64,000 bases of DNA from Clostridium brassicae. GTDB lineage: Bacteria > Bacillota > Clostridia > Clostridiales > Clostridiaceae. A model generated the notes under the pieces. The model ran no database searches and had not been told where the DNA came from. It worked only from the letters and a program-made list of their open reading frames with translations. How positions within the stretch are numbered: position 1 is the first letter of the stretch; each line of letters begins with the position of its first letter. Both the position numbers and the translations under genes were made by a program. Positions 1-9,377 of the stretch are shown one piece after another. Location: the NCBI RefSeq assembly GCF_026738875.1, contig NZ_JAPQFJ010000008.1, forward strand, positions 107,680 to 171,679, written 5' to 3'.

Positions 1-226
1 AAATAGATGTAGAAAGTAATATAAATAAAACAATATTTAAAGTAATTCTTCCTTGTTAAAATATCAAGTAATTCCTATGTTTAGATGGAGATTGTTTTAT
101 ATTAGAAATTATAGTTAAGAAAAGTACTAAATATAAAATTAGAGAATAATGGAGAAGGCTATGTTTTTTAAGATATTATAAACTGTAATTTCTAAATTAT
201 GTATAAATTTGCTTGAGGGTGATAAA

Positions 227-949
227 ATGGATGAAAAAATTTTAGTTGTTGATGATGATAGAGAAATTGTCAATTTAATAGAAATATATTTAAGTAATGA
301 AGGATATGAAGTTACAAAAGCATTTGATGGAAAGAGTGCTTTGGAAATTATTAAAAATGGTAATTTTAAATTGGTGATTTTAGATATTATGATGCCTGGA
401 TTAAATGGCTTGGAAGTTTGTAGACAAATTCGTAGAACTATGAATATTCCTATTATAATTCTTAGTGCAAAGGTACAAAATGCTGATAAAATAACAGGAC
501 TTTTAACAGGTGCAGACGACTATATAACCAAGCCTTTTGATGAACTTGAATTTACTGTGAGAGTAAAGTCTTTGCTTAGAAGAACATATTTGTTTGATAA
601 AATACCACAAACTAAAAAAGATGCTGATACATTGAAATTAGGAGCTTTGACTATAAAGAAATCTACCCATTCAGTTTTGGTGAATGATAATCCAATTATA
701 TTGACAGCAAGAGAATTTGAGATACTATTTCTTCTTGCTAATAATCCAGGAAGAGTTTTTAGTGCGGAAGAAATATTTAAAAATGTGTGGAAGGAAAAAT
801 ATTTCCAGTCAAATAATACAGTAACGGTTCACATAAGTAATATTAGAGATAAAATTGAATGCTATCTCAATGGAGAAAAGATAATTCATACTGTTTGGGG
901 GGTAGGATATAAAATTGAAAAAGAAAAGGGGATAATGTTAAGGGAATAA
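227..949 (+). CDS. OmpR-family two-component response regulator
   Basis: DNA-binding response regulator of 240 aa. The N-terminal receiver domain (about 1-118) has the acidic pocket DDD at 9-11, the phosphoacceptor D53 in LDIMMPG and the conserved K in TKPFDE near 103. A winged-helix trans_reg_C domain (about 140-235) ends with TVWGVGYKIE, typical of OmpR/PhoB DNA binding. I start at the ATG at 227 because GAGGGTG at 215-221 is a well-placed ribosome site; a TTG at 209 lies before it. No histidine kinase gene is seen next to it, so the cognate kinase must lie elsewhere or this is an orphan regulator. Targets cannot be told from the sequence. Confidence 0.93.
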   Translation: MDEKILVVDDDREIVNLIEIYLSNEGYEVTKAFDGKSALEIIKNGNFKLVILDIMMPGLNGLEVCRQIRRTMNIPIIILSAKVQNADKITGLLTGADDYITKPFDELEFTVRVKSLLRRTYLFDKIPQTKKDADTLKLGALTIKKSTHSVLVNDNPIILTAREFEILFLLANNPGRVFSAEEIFKNVWKEKYFQSNNTVTVHISNIRDKIECYLNGEKIIHTVWGVGYKIEKEKGIMLRE

Positions 950-1122
950 ATGGTGAAGAAATAGTAGTTGATTTTCAAATTAACTAAGGATATGTATTTT
1001 TGAATATTTATGCGTTACTTATTTAAAAATTATAAATTTCTATTTTCAATGAAAATTATAGAAATAAAGTGAAGATAATGAAAGAATGGATTAAGAAAAT
1101 TAATCAAAAGCTTAGATGACAC

Positions 1123-1147
1123 TATCAGTACTACGGGGTTACTGATA
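1123..1147. promoter_or_regulatory. 8-bp inverted repeat in leader of ABC ATPase gene
   Basis: TATCAGTA and TACTGATA form a perfect 8-bp stem with a 9-nt loop (ctacggggt), 60 bp before the ATPase start. There is no U-run after it, so it looks more like an operator or mRNA stability hairpin than a terminator. Role unknown. Confidence 0.4.
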
Positions 1148-1208
1148 ATACAAGGGGTGTGTGAAAAGTTATCAAAAGATTGTAAAGTGATATGGGAGAT
1201 GAGGAATA

Positions 1209-2309
1209 ATGGCTAAGATAATTTTAAAAGAATTACAAAAGATTTATGAAAATGGATTTAAAGCTGTTCATGGAATTAATTTAGAAATAAATGATGGAGA
1301 ATTTATGGTATTGGTAGGACCGTCAGGTTGTGCAAAATCTACTACTTTAAGAATGGTAGCTGGACTAGAAGAAATTACAGCGGGGGAGATTTACATAGGA
1401 GATAAGTTAGTAAACAGTATTCCTCCTAAGGACAGAGGAATTGCAATGGTTTTTCAGAATTATGCATTGTATCCTCATATGACAGTTTATGAAAATATGG
1501 CTTTTTCTTTGAAAATAAAGAAAACACCAAAGGACCTAATTAGTAAGAAAATTCATGAAGCTGCAAAAATTTTAGATCTGGAAGCTGGATTAAATAGAAA
1601 ACCCAAGGAATTATCAGGAGGGCAAAGACAGAGAGTAGCAGTTGGACGAGCGATTGTTCGTGATCCAGAAGTATTTCTATTTGATGAACCATTATCCAAT
1701 TTAGATGCTAAATTGAGAGTACATATGAGGGTGGAAATTTCCAAACTTCATAAGAGACTTAAATCTACTATGCTATATGTTACCCATGATCAGGTAGAAG
1801 CGATGACTATGGGTGATAGAATATGCGTTATGAATTTTGGGAAAATCATGCAAGTAGATACTCCACTTAACTTATATAGTTATCCTAGAAATAAGTTTGT
1901 AGCAGATTTTATTGGTTCGCCTTCTATGAATTTTCTTCAAGGAAAGTTAATTAATAATAATGATTCTATAGTAATGAAGGTAGGAGAAATAGAATTAACA
2001 CTTCCAAGGGATAAAGCTTCTAAAGTAAAAAATCATTTAGGAGAAAAAGTTTGGTTGGGAATTAGGCCGGAACATATCAATTTAAAAAAAGAAAATAATA
2101 TAGCTGCTATAGATGCAACAATTGATGTTATTGAACATATGGGAAACGAATCTTGTGTATATTTTGATTTTTGGGGGAATACATTTATTGCAAAAATTGA
2201 TATGAAAGATTCAAAAGAATTAAAAGTTGGTAATATAGAAAAGTTTATGATTCATATGGAATATTGTCATATTTTTGATTTGGAAGAAGAAAAAAATATA
2301 TCTTTGTAA
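1209..2309 (+). CDS. ABC transporter ATP-binding protein, sugar-type (MsmK/UgpC family)
   Basis: Cytoplasmic ATPase subunit of a carbohydrate- or glycerol-phosphate-type importer, 366 aa. It has Walker A GPSGCAKST at 37-45, Q-loop in FQNYALYPHM, signature LSGGQRQRVAVGRA near 135, Walker B VFLFDEPLSNLDA near 158 and the H-loop YVTHDQVEAM. The C-terminal 120 residues form the TOBE/MalK-like regulatory domain, as in MsmK, which often serves several importers. No permease or binding protein gene is adjacent, which agrees with a shared, orphan ATPase. RBS GGGAGATGAGGA precedes the ATG. A terminator follows directly, so it is probably monocistronic. Confidence 0.9.
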   Translation: MAKIILKELQKIYENGFKAVHGINLEINDGEFMVLVGPSGCAKSTTLRMVAGLEEITAGEIYIGDKLVNSIPPKDRGIAMVFQNYALYPHMTVYENMAFSLKIKKTPKDLISKKIHEAAKILDLEAGLNRKPKELSGGQRQRVAVGRAIVRDPEVFLFDEPLSNLDAKLRVHMRVEISKLHKRLKSTMLYVTHDQVEAMTMGDRICVMNFGKIMQVDTPLNLYSYPRNKFVADFIGSPSMNFLQGKLINNNDSIVMKVGEIELTLPRDKASKVKNHLGEKVWLGIRPEHINLKKENNIAAIDATIDVIEHMGNESCVYFDFWGNTFIAKIDMKDSKELKVGNIEKFMIHMEYCHIFDLEEEKNISL

Positions 2310-2335
2310 TTAACTATGTTTAGTATAAATATAAA

Positions 2336-2389
2336 ACTCTTATCCCTACTTATACTGCTTATAGGTAGAGAGTATTTTAATTTTTTTTC
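2336..2389 (+). terminator. Intrinsic terminator after ABC ATPase
   Basis: Hairpin with arms CTACTTATA and TATAGGTAG (one G-U pair), flanked by ACTCT/AGAGT, followed by an 8-T run. Confidence 0.8.
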
Positions 2390-2502
2390 ATAGTAATAAT
2401 AAGCTTTTTATAGACTAAAATTTTATTTTTTCATTTTAAGTTGAAAGTGTTGAAACGGATTAAAAAAGTTGATTTTTATAGAAAAATCAATCAGAGTGTT
2501 CA

Positions 2503-2538
2503 AAAAGCCTCCAATTGTATAGAGGCTTTTACTTTTTT
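2503..2538. terminator. Hairpin terminator at end of transposase remnant
   Basis: AAAAGCCTC/GAGGCTTTT 9-bp stem followed by actttttta. It works in both directions on paper. Just upstream, TTGATTTTT/AAAAATCAA (2469-2489) is a second hairpin. Both lie beyond the stop of the transposase remnant and may be the IS end region. Confidence 0.6.
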
Positions 2539-2553
2539 AGTTTTAGTAAAGTT

Positions 2554-2964
2554 TTAAATTTGGTCTTTATAGTCTTCCCAAACATGGCGACATATAGTTC
2601 TGTTAGTCATCTTATCAGATGTTAAGTAATTATTTTTGTATTTACATGAAGCACATTGTAGCGCATTACTTACGTATTCTTTGTAACCTTCTCTTGTAGT
2701 AGTTCTATATTTTAAAAAGCAATTATTGATGCAAACACATCCATCTAACTCTTTAACATATTGAAATCTATATTTAGTATACTTACCTTTAATATAAGGG
2801 CCTAAATGGAACCCAAAAACGCCCTGATAATTCTTATCTGAAACTTTTTTACAAAGAGGATTAGTAGAGTAACCGGCATCTGCTACTAAATATTTTGTAT
2901 TAAAATTAAGTTTTTTTATTTGAGTTTCTATTTTTTCAATGAGAAAATCAACATTTTCTAGAAC
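2554..2964 (-). pseudogene. IS1182-family transposase, C-terminal fragment
   Basis: An open frame of 136 codons on the minus strand with no start codon. It reads VLENVDFLIEKIE, then YLVADAGYSTNPLCKK (the second catalytic Asp region of DDE enzymes), a cysteine cluster CASCKYKN and the ending TNRTICRHVWEDYKD, as in IS1182-type transposases. The fragment begins abruptly at about 2964; upstream in this frame there is at once a stop. The N-terminal half is gone, so this is a dead remnant. It touches the 3' end of the M28 peptidase gene, whose last codons run into it. Confidence 0.8.
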
Positions 2965-4300
2965 CTAGTCCCTTTAGCCTAGTAATTAAAATTAAAATTA
3001 TGCCTAAGGCAGATACTATTAGTCCTTCTTGGTGATAAACAACAATAGGGTTATTGTTAAAAGCATATTTGATGATTTCTTTTGATGAAACATTATAACA
3101 GCGCTTTATAGCAGAAGGAGATATAAATTCTATTGTGTCTTTAGGAGTATGAATTTTAGATACATCATTATCACAAAAAGTTATTGCATCTATACTATTA
3201 TCTCTAAAAGGTTTATGGTCACTAGAATCTTGAAAAAGATAGTTGAAGTATATTTTTTTACTTGAACAAGTATTAGAAATAGAGCTTATAAAATCGTTTT
3301 TCACAGAGTCATTTTTACCACCCATTATACATAATGGAACCCCTTTGTCACTGCCAATCATGTCAAAATTGAAAACTTTACTATTCTTTATATAATTTTT
3401 ATATTTTTTCACAAAGTTATCAGAACCTAGACATCCAAATTCTTCAGCGTTAAAGCCTACAAACAATATATTTTTTTCTGGTGTACCGAGAGATTTGATG
3501 TATTTCATCATTTCTAGCATAAAAGCAGTTCCGGAAGCATTATCAAGAGCTCCTTTATATACAGTATCTTTCAAATCTGCTCCCAAATGATCAAAATGGG
3601 ATGAGATTATTATTGGATTAGAATCTTTATCTTTACCTTCTATATATCCCATTATGTTTTTAGCTGTAGTATTTTTGTTTATAAATGGAATAAAACAATT
3701 TATATTGTATCCTTTTGATAAATATTTTTTTATGTCTAACAGAGTTTGTTGAGACACCATTATACACATACTCCAAGGGTCAGTACTAATAAATGAACTT
3801 CTAAATTCAAGATTAGAGTTATTAGGTGTGTAGAATAAAAAATGGTCAGAATTTTGTTTTAGTTGTATAGATGAATTATTTTCTACGATTAATGGATTCT
3901 TATTGTTAAAGCTAAAAGTGTTATTTTTAAAATTTAACATATCTTCTTTATAATCCTTACCATATGAGAATTCCTTTACAATATTCTGAGAATTATCGGT
4001 TATATTTAGAGAGGGATCTTTTTTTATTTTATGAGGATATACTATCTGAAAAATTTGTTCATAATCTCCCATGAATGGTTTGAGATTATTGTTTATAAAT
4101 TCAAGCTTTATATATTCTTCTACTTGTTTATTTTCAAGACTTCCTGTAAGTCTACCTTTAAAATCTTCAGAAGACAAGAATGAAATATTATTCATAACAT
4201 TTTTTACATTAAACTTATGTACAGTAGTATAGGTTTTAAAACAAATGCAGAATATTATTAATAAAAAACATAAGACAAATTGGTTTAGAGCTTTTTTCAT
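2948..4300 (-). CDS. M28-family zinc aminopeptidase, membrane-anchored or secreted
   Basis: Extracellular metallopeptidase of 450 aa. The N-terminus has a signal or anchor helix (about 8-25). All M28 zinc ligands are present: H235 in SSHFDHLG, D253 in GALDNASG, E286/E287 in NAEEFG, D313 in FNFDMIG and H384 in KIHTPKDT. Residues 1-230 include a PA-like or lid region. The C-terminus has a second hydrophobic helix (about 426-440), so both ends may be membrane-tied. The final residues GSRKC are translated from the border of the IS1182 remnant, so the native end was probably replaced when the element inserted. RBS AAGGAGTAG precedes the ATG. Confidence 0.88.
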   Translation of the reverse strand: MKKALNQFVLCFLLIIFCICFKTYTTVHKFNVKNVMNNISFLSSEDFKGRLTGSLENKQVEEYIKLEFINNNLKPFMGDYEQIFQIVYPHKIKKDPSLNITDNSQNIVKEFSYGKDYKEDMLNFKNNTFSFNNKNPLIVENNSSIQLKQNSDHFLFYTPNNSNLEFRSSFISTDPWSMCIMVSQQTLLDIKKYLSKGYNINCFIPFINKNTTAKNIMGYIEGKDKDSNPIIISSHFDHLGADLKDTVYKGALDNASGTAFMLEMMKYIKSLGTPEKNILFVGFNAEEFGCLGSDNFVKKYKNYIKNSKVFNFDMIGSDKGVPLCIMGGKNDSVKNDFISSISNTCSSKKIYFNYLFQDSSDHKPFRDNSIDAITFCDNDVSKIHTPKDTIEFISPSAIKRCYNVSSKEIIKYAFNNNPIVVYHQEGLIVSALGIILILITRLKGLGSRKC

Positions 4301-4460
4301 AAACTACTCCTTAAAAATTAGTATATATATAGTTATGAAAGGATAAAATGTTATATGATGGAATATTGGACTTTTAGTCTGTAATATTGTAAAATAACGG
4401 ATGGTAGCTATGAGACAAATTTAATTTATAAGTGTTTAACATTCAGGAATGGAGGATATT

Positions 4461-6620
4461 ATGACAAGTAATATTAATGAAAAATTAGTTAAGGAATTTA
4501 ATATAAGTATAAAACAAGTTAATAGTGTGATTGAGCTTTTAGATGACGGAAATACTGTGCCGTTTATCGCAAGGTATAGAAAAGAAAAGACAGGTGGGTT
4601 AGATGATATAATTTTAAGAAATTTTGCAGAAAGACTTACATATTTAAGAAACCTAGAAGATAGAAAAGCAGATGTTATAAGAATAATAGGGGAACAAGAT
4701 AAGCTTACGGATGAATTAAAGAAAGCTATAGAAAAATGTGAAACTTTAACTGAAGTTGAAGATATGTATAGACCATATAAACCTAAAAAAAGAACAAGAG
4801 CTATTATTGCGGAAGAGAGAGGATTAAAACCTTTAGCTGAAACTATATGGGAAGGAAATTTTAAAGAGAGTATTGAAGAATTTGCACAAAAGTATATAGA
4901 CGAAGAAAAAGGGGTAAATTCAATAGAGGATGCTATTAATGGAGCAAAAGATATTATTGCAGAAATAATTTCAGATGAAGCAGAATTTAGAAAATGGATA
5001 AGGGAGTATGTACGCAGACAAGGATCTATTGAATGTAGTGGAGAAAGTGAAGAAGCAACTCCTTATGAAATGTATTACAAATATTCTGAGCCAGTAAGAA
5101 ATATACCTTCGCATAGAATTCTTGCAATAAATAGAGGAGAAAAAGAGAAAGTTTTATCTGTTAAAGTTACCTGTGATATGGATAAAATAGTAGAGTTTTT
5201 AAATAGAACTTGTTTGAAAAATAATGACATTACAGATAAATACATAAAGCAAGCTACAGAGGATTCATTAAAGAGACTAATATATCCTTCTATAGAAAGA
5301 GAAATTAGGTCAGAGCTTACAGATAAAGCAGAAGAAGGTGCTATAGAAGTTTTCAAAGCAAATTTAAAAGCACTTTTGATGCAGTCTCCTATAAAAGGTA
5401 AAGTCGTTCTTGGATATGATCCTGGATTTAGAACAGGATGTAAAATAGCTGTATTAGATGATACTGGTAAACTTCTTGATACAGCTACAGTATATGCTAC
5501 AGCTCCACAAAATGATGTAGAAGGTTCAATAAAAATACTTAAGGAATTAGTGTATAAGCATAATGTTGAAGTTGTCGCTCTTGGAAATGGGACTGCTAGT
5601 CGTGAATCAGAAGATGTACTAGCACAACTTATAGATGAAGTCAAAAAGGAAAAGGGTAAGGAATTATTCTATGTTGTTGTATCGGAGGCGGGAGCTTCTG
5701 TTTATTCAGCGTCAGAACTTGCATCTAAAGAGTATCCAGATATAAATGTTTCTATAAGAGGAGCAATATCTATCGGACGTAGATTACAAGATCCAATGGC
5801 GGAGCTTGTAAAGATAGATCCTAAATCAATAGGGGTAGGACAATACCAACATGATGTAACGGCAAAAAGATTAGATGAATCTTTAGCAGGTGTTGTAGAA
5901 GATTCAGTTAATAGTGTAGGAGTAGATCTTAATATTGCAACACCTTCCCTTTTAGCCTATGTATCAGGAATTAATGCATCTATAGCACAGAATGTAGTGA
6001 GCTATAGAGAAGAAAATGGTAAGTTTAAAAGTAGAAAAGAACTTTTAAAAGTTAAGAGATTAGGACCAAAAGCTTTTGAACAATGTGCAGGTTTCTTGAG
6101 AGTGCCAGAAGGTGAAGAGGTTTTAGATAATACATCAGTTCATCCGGAGTCATATAAAGCGGCAAAAAAACTTTTAAGTAAAATAGGATATACTGATGAA
6201 GAAGTAAGATCAGGGAAGATAAACGATATTGATGCTAAAGTTAGTACAATAGGAATTGAAAATTTAGCTTCAGAACTAGAAATAGGTGTACCAACTCTTA
6301 TGGACATAATAAAAGAGATTAAAAAACCAGGACGTGATCCTAGAGAAGAACTTCCAAAACCAATATTTAAAAAAGGAATAGTTGATATAAATCAATTAAA
6401 GCCAGGGATGTCTCTAACTGGGACTGTAAGAAATGTAGCTGATTTTGGAGCTTTTGTAGATATAGGTGTTCATCAAGATGGACTAGTTCATATAAGTCAA
6501 TTATCGGATAGTTTTGTAAAACACCCATTAGATGTTGTAAAGGTTGGGGATATAGTAGAGGTTAGAGTATTAGAGATTGATGAAAAAAGAGGTAGAATAT
6601 CTCTTTCTATGAGAGAATAA
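4461..6620 (+). CDS. tex: Tex family RNA-binding transcription accessory protein
   Basis: Tex-like protein of 719 aa. It has an N-terminal helical HTH region (about 1-180), a YqgF/RNase H-like fold (about 315-450, containing GYDPGFRTGCKIAVLD), HhH motifs (about 480-560) and a C-terminal S1 RNA-binding domain (about 640-715, GMSLTGTVRNVADFGAFVDIG). Tex binds nucleic acids and is tied to transcription fidelity and toxin expression in other bacteria. I start at ATG 4461 with GGAGG at 4451-4455; the in-frame ATG at 4449 would overlap that ribosome site. Single gene followed by the FMN riboswitch. Confidence 0.95.
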   Translation: MTSNINEKLVKEFNISIKQVNSVIELLDDGNTVPFIARYRKEKTGGLDDIILRNFAERLTYLRNLEDRKADVIRIIGEQDKLTDELKKAIEKCETLTEVEDMYRPYKPKKRTRAIIAEERGLKPLAETIWEGNFKESIEEFAQKYIDEEKGVNSIEDAINGAKDIIAEIISDEAEFRKWIREYVRRQGSIECSGESEEATPYEMYYKYSEPVRNIPSHRILAINRGEKEKVLSVKVTCDMDKIVEFLNRTCLKNNDITDKYIKQATEDSLKRLIYPSIEREIRSELTDKAEEGAIEVFKANLKALLMQSPIKGKVVLGYDPGFRTGCKIAVLDDTGKLLDTATVYATAPQNDVEGSIKILKELVYKHNVEVVALGNGTASRESEDVLAQLIDEVKKEKGKELFYVVVSEAGASVYSASELASKEYPDINVSIRGAISIGRRLQDPMAELVKIDPKSIGVGQYQHDVTAKRLDESLAGVVEDSVNSVGVDLNIATPSLLAYVSGINASIAQNVVSYREENGKFKSRKELLKVKRLGPKAFEQCAGFLRVPEGEEVLDNTSVHPESYKAAKKLLSKIGYTDEEVRSGKINDIDAKVSTIGIENLASELEIGVPTLMDIIKEIKKPGRDPREELPKPIFKKGIVDINQLKPGMSLTGTVRNVADFGAFVDIGVHQDGLVHISQLSDSFVKHPLDVVKVGDIVEVRVLEIDEKRGRISLSMRE

Positions 6621-6690
6621 TTATTTATTTAGTTGTATTTTAAAATATATTTATGTATAATAAAGTTATAAATTTAATAATATAAGTTTG

Positions 6691-6806
6691 TATCTTCAGG
6701 GCAGGGTGTGATTCCCGACCGGCGGTATAGTCCGCGAGCTACGTTGATGTAGTTGATCTGGTTAAATTCCAGAACCGACAGTATATAGTCTGGATGGTAG
6801 AAGATA
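6691..6806 (+). ncRNA. FMN riboswitch (RFN element)
   Basis: Contains the hallmark RFN blocks in order: the closing stem TATCTTC/GAAGATA, GGGCAGGGTGTGATTCCCGA, ACCGGCGGTATAGTCCGCGAGC and CCAGAACCGACAGT then GTCTGGATG. It lies upstream of a riboflavin transporter gene and a hairpin with a T-run. With FMN bound the terminator is expected to form and shut off ribU. Confidence 0.97.
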
Positions 6807-6832
6807 TTGGTTTTGATATATGTGATTTTTTG

Positions 6833-6860
6833 CCCTGACGAATCTTGTCAGGGTTTTTTA
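6833..6860 (+). terminator. Riboswitch-controlled terminator
   Basis: CCCTGAC/GTCAGGG 7-bp stem, 7-nt loop, then six Ts, 50 bp before the ribU start. It is the expression platform of the FMN riboswitch. Confidence 0.9.
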
Positions 6861-6910
6861 TTTATATCTACCAAACCCTTGGAGATTATTCATAATAAGG
6901 GGGAAATAAT

Positions 6911-7543
6911 ATGAAACAAACAAATTTAAACAAAATGATTAAGATTTCGCTTTTATCTGTAATGGCATTTATACTCATGTTTTTAGAGTTCCCACTACCG
7001 ATTTTTCCAAGCTTCCTACAGATTGATTTAAGTGATCTTCCTGCACTCTTAGGTACTTTTGCGTTGGGTCCGGTAGCTGGTGTGTTTATTGAATTATTTA
7101 AAAATGTACTTCACATAGTTTTTAAAGGAACACAGACTGGATTTGTAGGAGAATTCGCAAACTTTTTAGTTGGATCAATCTTTGTGGTAACAGCAGGTAT
7201 ATTATATAGAATTAAAAAATCTAGAAAAACAGCTGTTTTAGGATTACTTACAGGAACAGTTATTATGTCATTATGTGCATCAGTACTTAACTATGCAGTT
7301 TTATTACCTTTGTATGCAAAAGCGTTTAAAGCTCCAATAGAAGCTTTTGTAGGGATGGGAGCAGCAATAAATTCGAATATAAGAAGCGTTAAGGATTTAG
7401 TGTTATTGTCAATATTACCATTTAACTTATTAAAAGGTATTATAGTGTCATTAATAACTTTCCCAATATATAAGAATGTTTCCCCAATGCTTCATAACGA
7501 GGAAATATTAAAAGATAATGGAAAAAGTGCATGGAATAACTAA
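6911..7543 (+). CDS. ribU: ECF transporter S component, riboflavin-specific
   Basis: Membrane substrate-binding subunit for riboflavin uptake, 210 aa, with about five to six hydrophobic segments. The segment with FLEFPLPIFPSFLQIDLSDLPALLG (first transmembrane helix and loop) and GPVAGVFIELFKN match the RibU/ECF_trnsprt family. It works with the shared EcfA-EcfA'-EcfT energising module, which is not in this window. Control by the FMN riboswitch 100 bp upstream fixes the substrate. RBS AAGGGGGAAAT precedes ATG. Confidence 0.95.
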   Translation: MKQTNLNKMIKISLLSVMAFILMFLEFPLPIFPSFLQIDLSDLPALLGTFALGPVAGVFIELFKNVLHIVFKGTQTGFVGEFANFLVGSIFVVTAGILYRIKKSRKTAVLGLLTGTVIMSLCASVLNYAVLLPLYAKAFKAPIEAFVGMGAAINSNIRSVKDLVLLSILPFNLLKGIIVSLITFPIYKNVSPMLHNEEILKDNGKSAWNN

Positions 7544-7580
7544 TGAGAAATAATATTATTAAAATTAAATGAAATAAAAA

Positions 7581-7627
7581 GATTTGGTACAGAAGTTGAT
7601 TATGTTTCTGTACCAAATCTTTTTTAT
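7581..7627 (+). terminator. Strong terminator after ribU
   Basis: GATTTGGTACAGAA pairs with TTTCTGTACCAAATC, followed by TTTTTTATTT. Confidence 0.9.
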
Positions 7628-7690
7628 TTAAAATGGTCTAGTTAACAAGAGCTCACAATTTTAAAATTACACAGATATATGTAAGGATTA

Positions 7691-8149
7691 TTATTCATTA
7701 CTTAGCAATACATTTCTTTTCCACATAACTACTGCATCTATATTGTTCTCATAGTAATTTTTTCTTAAACCCTCTTCTATAAATCCAAATTTTTTATATA
7801 AATTTATGGCCGGAGTATTATTAAAGCGTACTTCTAATGTTATAGATGGTACATTACGTTGTTTACATAGGTGTATTATTTCATTCATTAATATATTTCC
7901 ACAACCAATATTTCTATAATCTGGATGTACAGCTATATTAGTTATGTGTGCTTCATCTATAATAAGCCATATTCCTACATATCCTATAACTTTATTTTTT
8001 TTCTTCAACACTATGTACTTTGAAAATTTATTTTTTATTTCATTTTGAAGTGATTCTAAACTCCATGGAGGATTAAAACAAAGGTTATTTATATTTAAAA
8101 CCTCAGAAGTATCTTTTTCTTCAATAAAGGATATTTCAAAATCATTCAT
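7691..8149 (-). CDS. rimI: Ribosomal protein S18-alanine N-acetyltransferase (RimI-like GNAT)
   Basis: GNAT acetyltransferase of 152 aa with acetyl-CoA loop VHPDYRNIGCGNILM (about 84-98), and the motif-B region ITLEVRFNNTPAINLYKKFGF conserved in RimI. It is third in the tsaE-tsaB-rimI operon found in many Firmicutes, and its start overlaps the end of tsaB by 8 bp, suggesting coupled translation. RimI acetylates the N-terminus of S18 in E. coli; substrate in clostridia is inferred. Confidence 0.9.
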   Translation of the reverse strand: MNDFEISFIEEKDTSEVLNINNLCFNPPWSLESLQNEIKNKFSKYIVLKKKNKVIGYVGIWLIIDEAHITNIAVHPDYRNIGCGNILMNEIIHLCKQRNVPSITLEVRFNNTPAINLYKKFGFIEEGLRKNYYENNIDAVVMWKRNVLLSNE

Positions 8150-8858
8150 CTACACTCATTCCTGTTCTATTTTCGTATTCTCTTTCTGCTTGAGGTTTTC
8201 TGATATAAATAGGTGAAAAACTTAATATGTTATCACTATGACCATTTAATAGCGATAATAAACCGAGTTCTCCTAAAGAAGATGCCTTTGCAACATTTAA
8301 ATGAATAGGAGCTAAATTTACTTTTTCAAAGCTTTCTCTTAATTTTGCGCTAAATTTTGGAAGGGCATCTCCAATGAAAGTAATGTTAGATGGTTCATAT
8401 TTTTTAATGATTGAAATTAATTCATCTATATGTATGGCCATGTAATCTGTTAGTCTTTCTAATTTTTCTCCATTAAATTTATATAAAGCCGTATATACAT
8501 TGTCTCTTAATGCATCCATTATAGGACATATAATCCCAGAAGTATATGCTAAATTATATGCAAGGGCATCTAAGGTTGAGATGCCCACAAAAGGTTTTTT
8601 GGTTCCTTGAGCCAATCCTTTTATTGTAGCAATTCCAATTCTTAAGCCTGTAAAAGAACCAGGTCCTTTGGATACAACAAAACCATCTATATCTTTTATG
8701 GTTAAATTTAAATTTTTCAATAAATAATCTATTTGTGGCATTAAAATAATGGAATGTTGCTTTTTATCATTAAGAGTTATTTCTCCAAGTAGGTTATTAT
8801 TTTCTAATATTGCACAAGTGGCACTTGTTGTAGATGAATCTAAACTGAGAATTCTCAT
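8142..8858 (-). CDS. tsaB: tRNA threonylcarbamoyladenosine biosynthesis protein TsaB
   Basis: 238-aa inactive ASKHA-fold partner of TsaD in forming t6A37 in ANN-decoding tRNAs. Marks: LSLDSSTTSATCAIL at the N-terminus and KGPGSFTGLRIGIATIKGLA (about 64-83), the most conserved TsaB segment. It overlaps tsaE by 4 bp (ATGA) and rimI by 8 bp. RBS AAAGGAG sits in the end of tsaE. Confidence 0.95.
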   Translation of the reverse strand: MRILSLDSSTTSATCAILENNNLLGEITLNDKKQHSIILMPQIDYLLKNLNLTIKDIDGFVVSKGPGSFTGLRIGIATIKGLAQGTKKPFVGISTLDALAYNLAYTSGIICPIMDALRDNVYTALYKFNGEKLERLTDYMAIHIDELISIIKKYEPSNITFIGDALPKFSAKLRESFEKVNLAPIHLNVAKASSLGELGLLSLLNGHSDNILSFSPIYIRKPQAEREYENRTGMSVDE

Positions 8859-9313
8859 ATTTTAATCTCCTTTACATAATTATATCTATCACCATTATAA
8901 TTAAGAATAATTTTTCTACAGTTTATTCCCTTATCAGGAAGTTTTTCTATAGTTATTCTTAGGTGCTCAGAAGGTATTAATTCTTCTATATAGTTTGCCC
9001 ATTCAATGATACTTACCCCATCACCAAAAATATATTCATCAAATCCTATAGCTTCAATTTCATCTGGATCATTAACTCTATATACATCAAAATGATATAG
9101 TTTAATTCTACCATTATGTTCATTTACTATATTAAAAGTTGGACTTGTTATATAATCTTGTACTTGAAGACCTTGTGCTATGCCTTTAGTTATGTGAGTT
9201 TTACCTGTTCCTAAGTCACCAATAAGACATATTATATCTCCCTTATTTACTTTTTCGCCTATTTGAACGCCGAGAGACATAGTTTCTTCTAAGCTATTGA
9301 CTATGAATTCCAT
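8855..9313 (-). CDS. tsaE: tRNA threonylcarbamoyladenosine biosynthesis ATPase TsaE
   Basis: 152-aa P-loop ATPase needed for turnover of the TsaBD complex. It has Walker A GDLGTGKTH (about 32-40), the family motif SPTFNIVNEH and YHFDVYRV, then IEWANYIEELIP. First gene of the operon; RBS GGGAGTG lies before the ATG. Confidence 0.95.
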   Translation of the reverse strand: MEFIVNSLEETMSLGVQIGEKVNKGDIICLIGDLGTGKTHITKGIAQGLQVQDYITSPTFNIVNEHNGRIKLYHFDVYRVNDPDEIEAIGFDEYIFGDGVSIIEWANYIEELIPSEHLRITIEKLPDKGINCRKIILNYNGDRYNYVKEIKI

Positions 9314-9377
9314 AAGTATTCACTCCCATTAAAATATTTATTTTATGTCTACTACTATTAATATTTTAAATATATTC

